A DNA stretch of 14,630 nt from Ignavibacteriota bacterium. Lineage in GTDB: Bacteria > Bacteroidota > Ignavibacteria > Palsa-1295. The stretch spans positions 1 through 14,630 of the forward strand of contig JANYLL010000351.1 of NCBI GenBank assembly GCA_025357895.1, read 5' to 3'. The position numbers and the translations under genes were made by a program. The notes under the pieces are model-generated. The model saw nothing but the letters and a program-made list of their open reading frames with translations. It did not search any database and was not told where the DNA came from. Positions 14,055 through 14,630 of the stretch are shown here, piece by piece. Position 1 is the stretch's first letter. Each line of letters begins with the position of its first letter.

Positions 14055-14630
14055 ATGACCGAAGATATCGATAGGAATAAGCAGACAACTGGCAATGAAG
14101 GCGAAACTCCTCGTCCGGTGCGGCGCATAACCTTCGATGATTTTGAGATCGAGCGCGCAGCAGAAGAAGAAAATGCTGCACGTCCTGGTTTTTTAAAGAA
14201 TGCTATTCCCCGCATTCGCTCAATGAAAGATGACCTTCTTGGCGGAAGCGGAAAACTTTCCTCGAAAATATTTGGAGGAAAACCTGAAAATGCTGGTGAA
14301 GTAGAAATTCATCCTTATGAACCCAGCCCTGCTCCTGTCGATCTCCTTTCCGCTCCATATTTTTCCGACGAAGAACGCTCGCTCATTCGAGTAAAGAAGA
14401 TAGCGAAGAAAGATGAGCCTCCTTACGACTCACGAATTGCGATAGATACAACTCTTCCCGAAGTTGTCGAAGATACTTTATTTAAAGTTGCCGAAGACCT
14501 GAAATTCACAAAAGATGAGATCGAAGTTGCTATAGTCGAGCGAAGAGTATTTTCTGAAAAAGAACCAACGGCGGCAGTTGAGAGCGTTTCAACTTCTTCA
14601 GAAGTAGAAAATAGAGAAGAAATTTTTGAT
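14055..14630 (+). CDS. Unidentified acidic protein, N-terminal 192 residues, cut by window edge
   Basis: The reading frame is open from ATG 14055 to the right edge (192 codons). I do not recognise it. The N-terminus (MTEDIDRNKQ) is polar, with no signal peptide or membrane segment in the visible part. The composition is rich in Glu, Asp, Pro, Ser and Lys, suggesting a disordered cytoplasmic N-terminal region; a slightly more ordered stretch may be ARPGFLKNAIPRIRSMKDD, a possible amphipathic helix. A long disordered head before a later membrane or structured domain is common, but nothing here shows which. Codon use looks like the neighbours, and frame and base composition support real coding. 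It starts 26 bp after the previous gene, yet has its own -7 box. A minus-strand frame overlapping this region is judged a shadow. Confidence 0.7.
   Translation, partial: MTEDIDRNKQTTGNEGETPRPVRRITFDDFEIERAAEEENAARPGFLKNAIPRIRSMKDDLLGGSGKLSSKIFGGKPENAGEVEIHPYEPSPAPVDLLSAPYFSDEERSLIRVKKIAKKDEPPYDSRIAIDTTLPEVVEDTLFKVAEDLKFTKDEIEVAIVERRVFSEKEPTAAVESVSTSSEVENREEIFD

Noticed and set aside
13844..14215. Minus-strand open frame spanning the end of the exported paralogue and the start of the last gene
   Set aside because: It overlaps two better supported plus-strand genes and a promoter box, and has low-complexity Ser/Arg-rich sequence.

Overview
The window reads as ordinary chromosome from a member of the Bacteroidota/Chlorobiota (FCB) lineage, most plausibly an Ignavibacteria- or Kapabacteria-like organism. 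The evidence is two C-terminal type IX secretion (T9SS) sorting domains, secreted Ig-like (choice-of-anchor/ASH-type) proteins, near absence of Shine-Dalgarno sequences, AT-rich leaders and several TAnnTTTG(C) promoter elements of the Bacteroidota sigma factor type. This placement is inference from gene content and signals, not a phylogeny. No phage, insertion sequence, CRISPR array, tRNA or rRNA was seen.

Left part (1-2417, minus strand): an alanine dehydrogenase gene is followed after 6 bp by nuoG, the Fe-S subunit of respiratory complex I, which runs off the left edge. The pair could couple NADH made from alanine to NADH oxidation. Divergent from it is a RavA-like MoxR AAA+ ATPase (2604-3917), preceded by a small heptamer tandem repeat and with no VWA partner in the window.

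Middle (4011-7282, plus strand): three tandem paralogous secreted proteins of 196, 292 and 478 aa. Only the last carries a T9SS sorting domain; the two shorter ones stop where it would begin. A short semi-palindromic repeat (GATTCGYCACGRAATC-like) lies upstream of each, and in the second gene it supplies the start codon. This cluster is the best candidate in the window for something not previously described.

Right part: leucyl aminopeptidase (7385-8905, minus) has a clear intrinsic terminator and a good Bacteroidota-type promoter. It is divergent from a serine alpha/beta hydrolase (9136-10017), and a REP-like dispersed palindromic repeat lies between them. Then come an Asp-box propeller protein with a T9SS tail (10097-11770), a pair of paralogous exported proteins of unknown function (a lipoprotein at 11919-12968 and a signal-peptide protein at 12997-14028), and the start of an unidentified acidic protein (14055 to the right edge). 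No gene-free stretch exceeds 300 bases; the longest are 3918-4161 (leader with repeats), 8906-9135 (promoter and palindrome) and 5654-5845 (one repeat copy and a weak hairpin).
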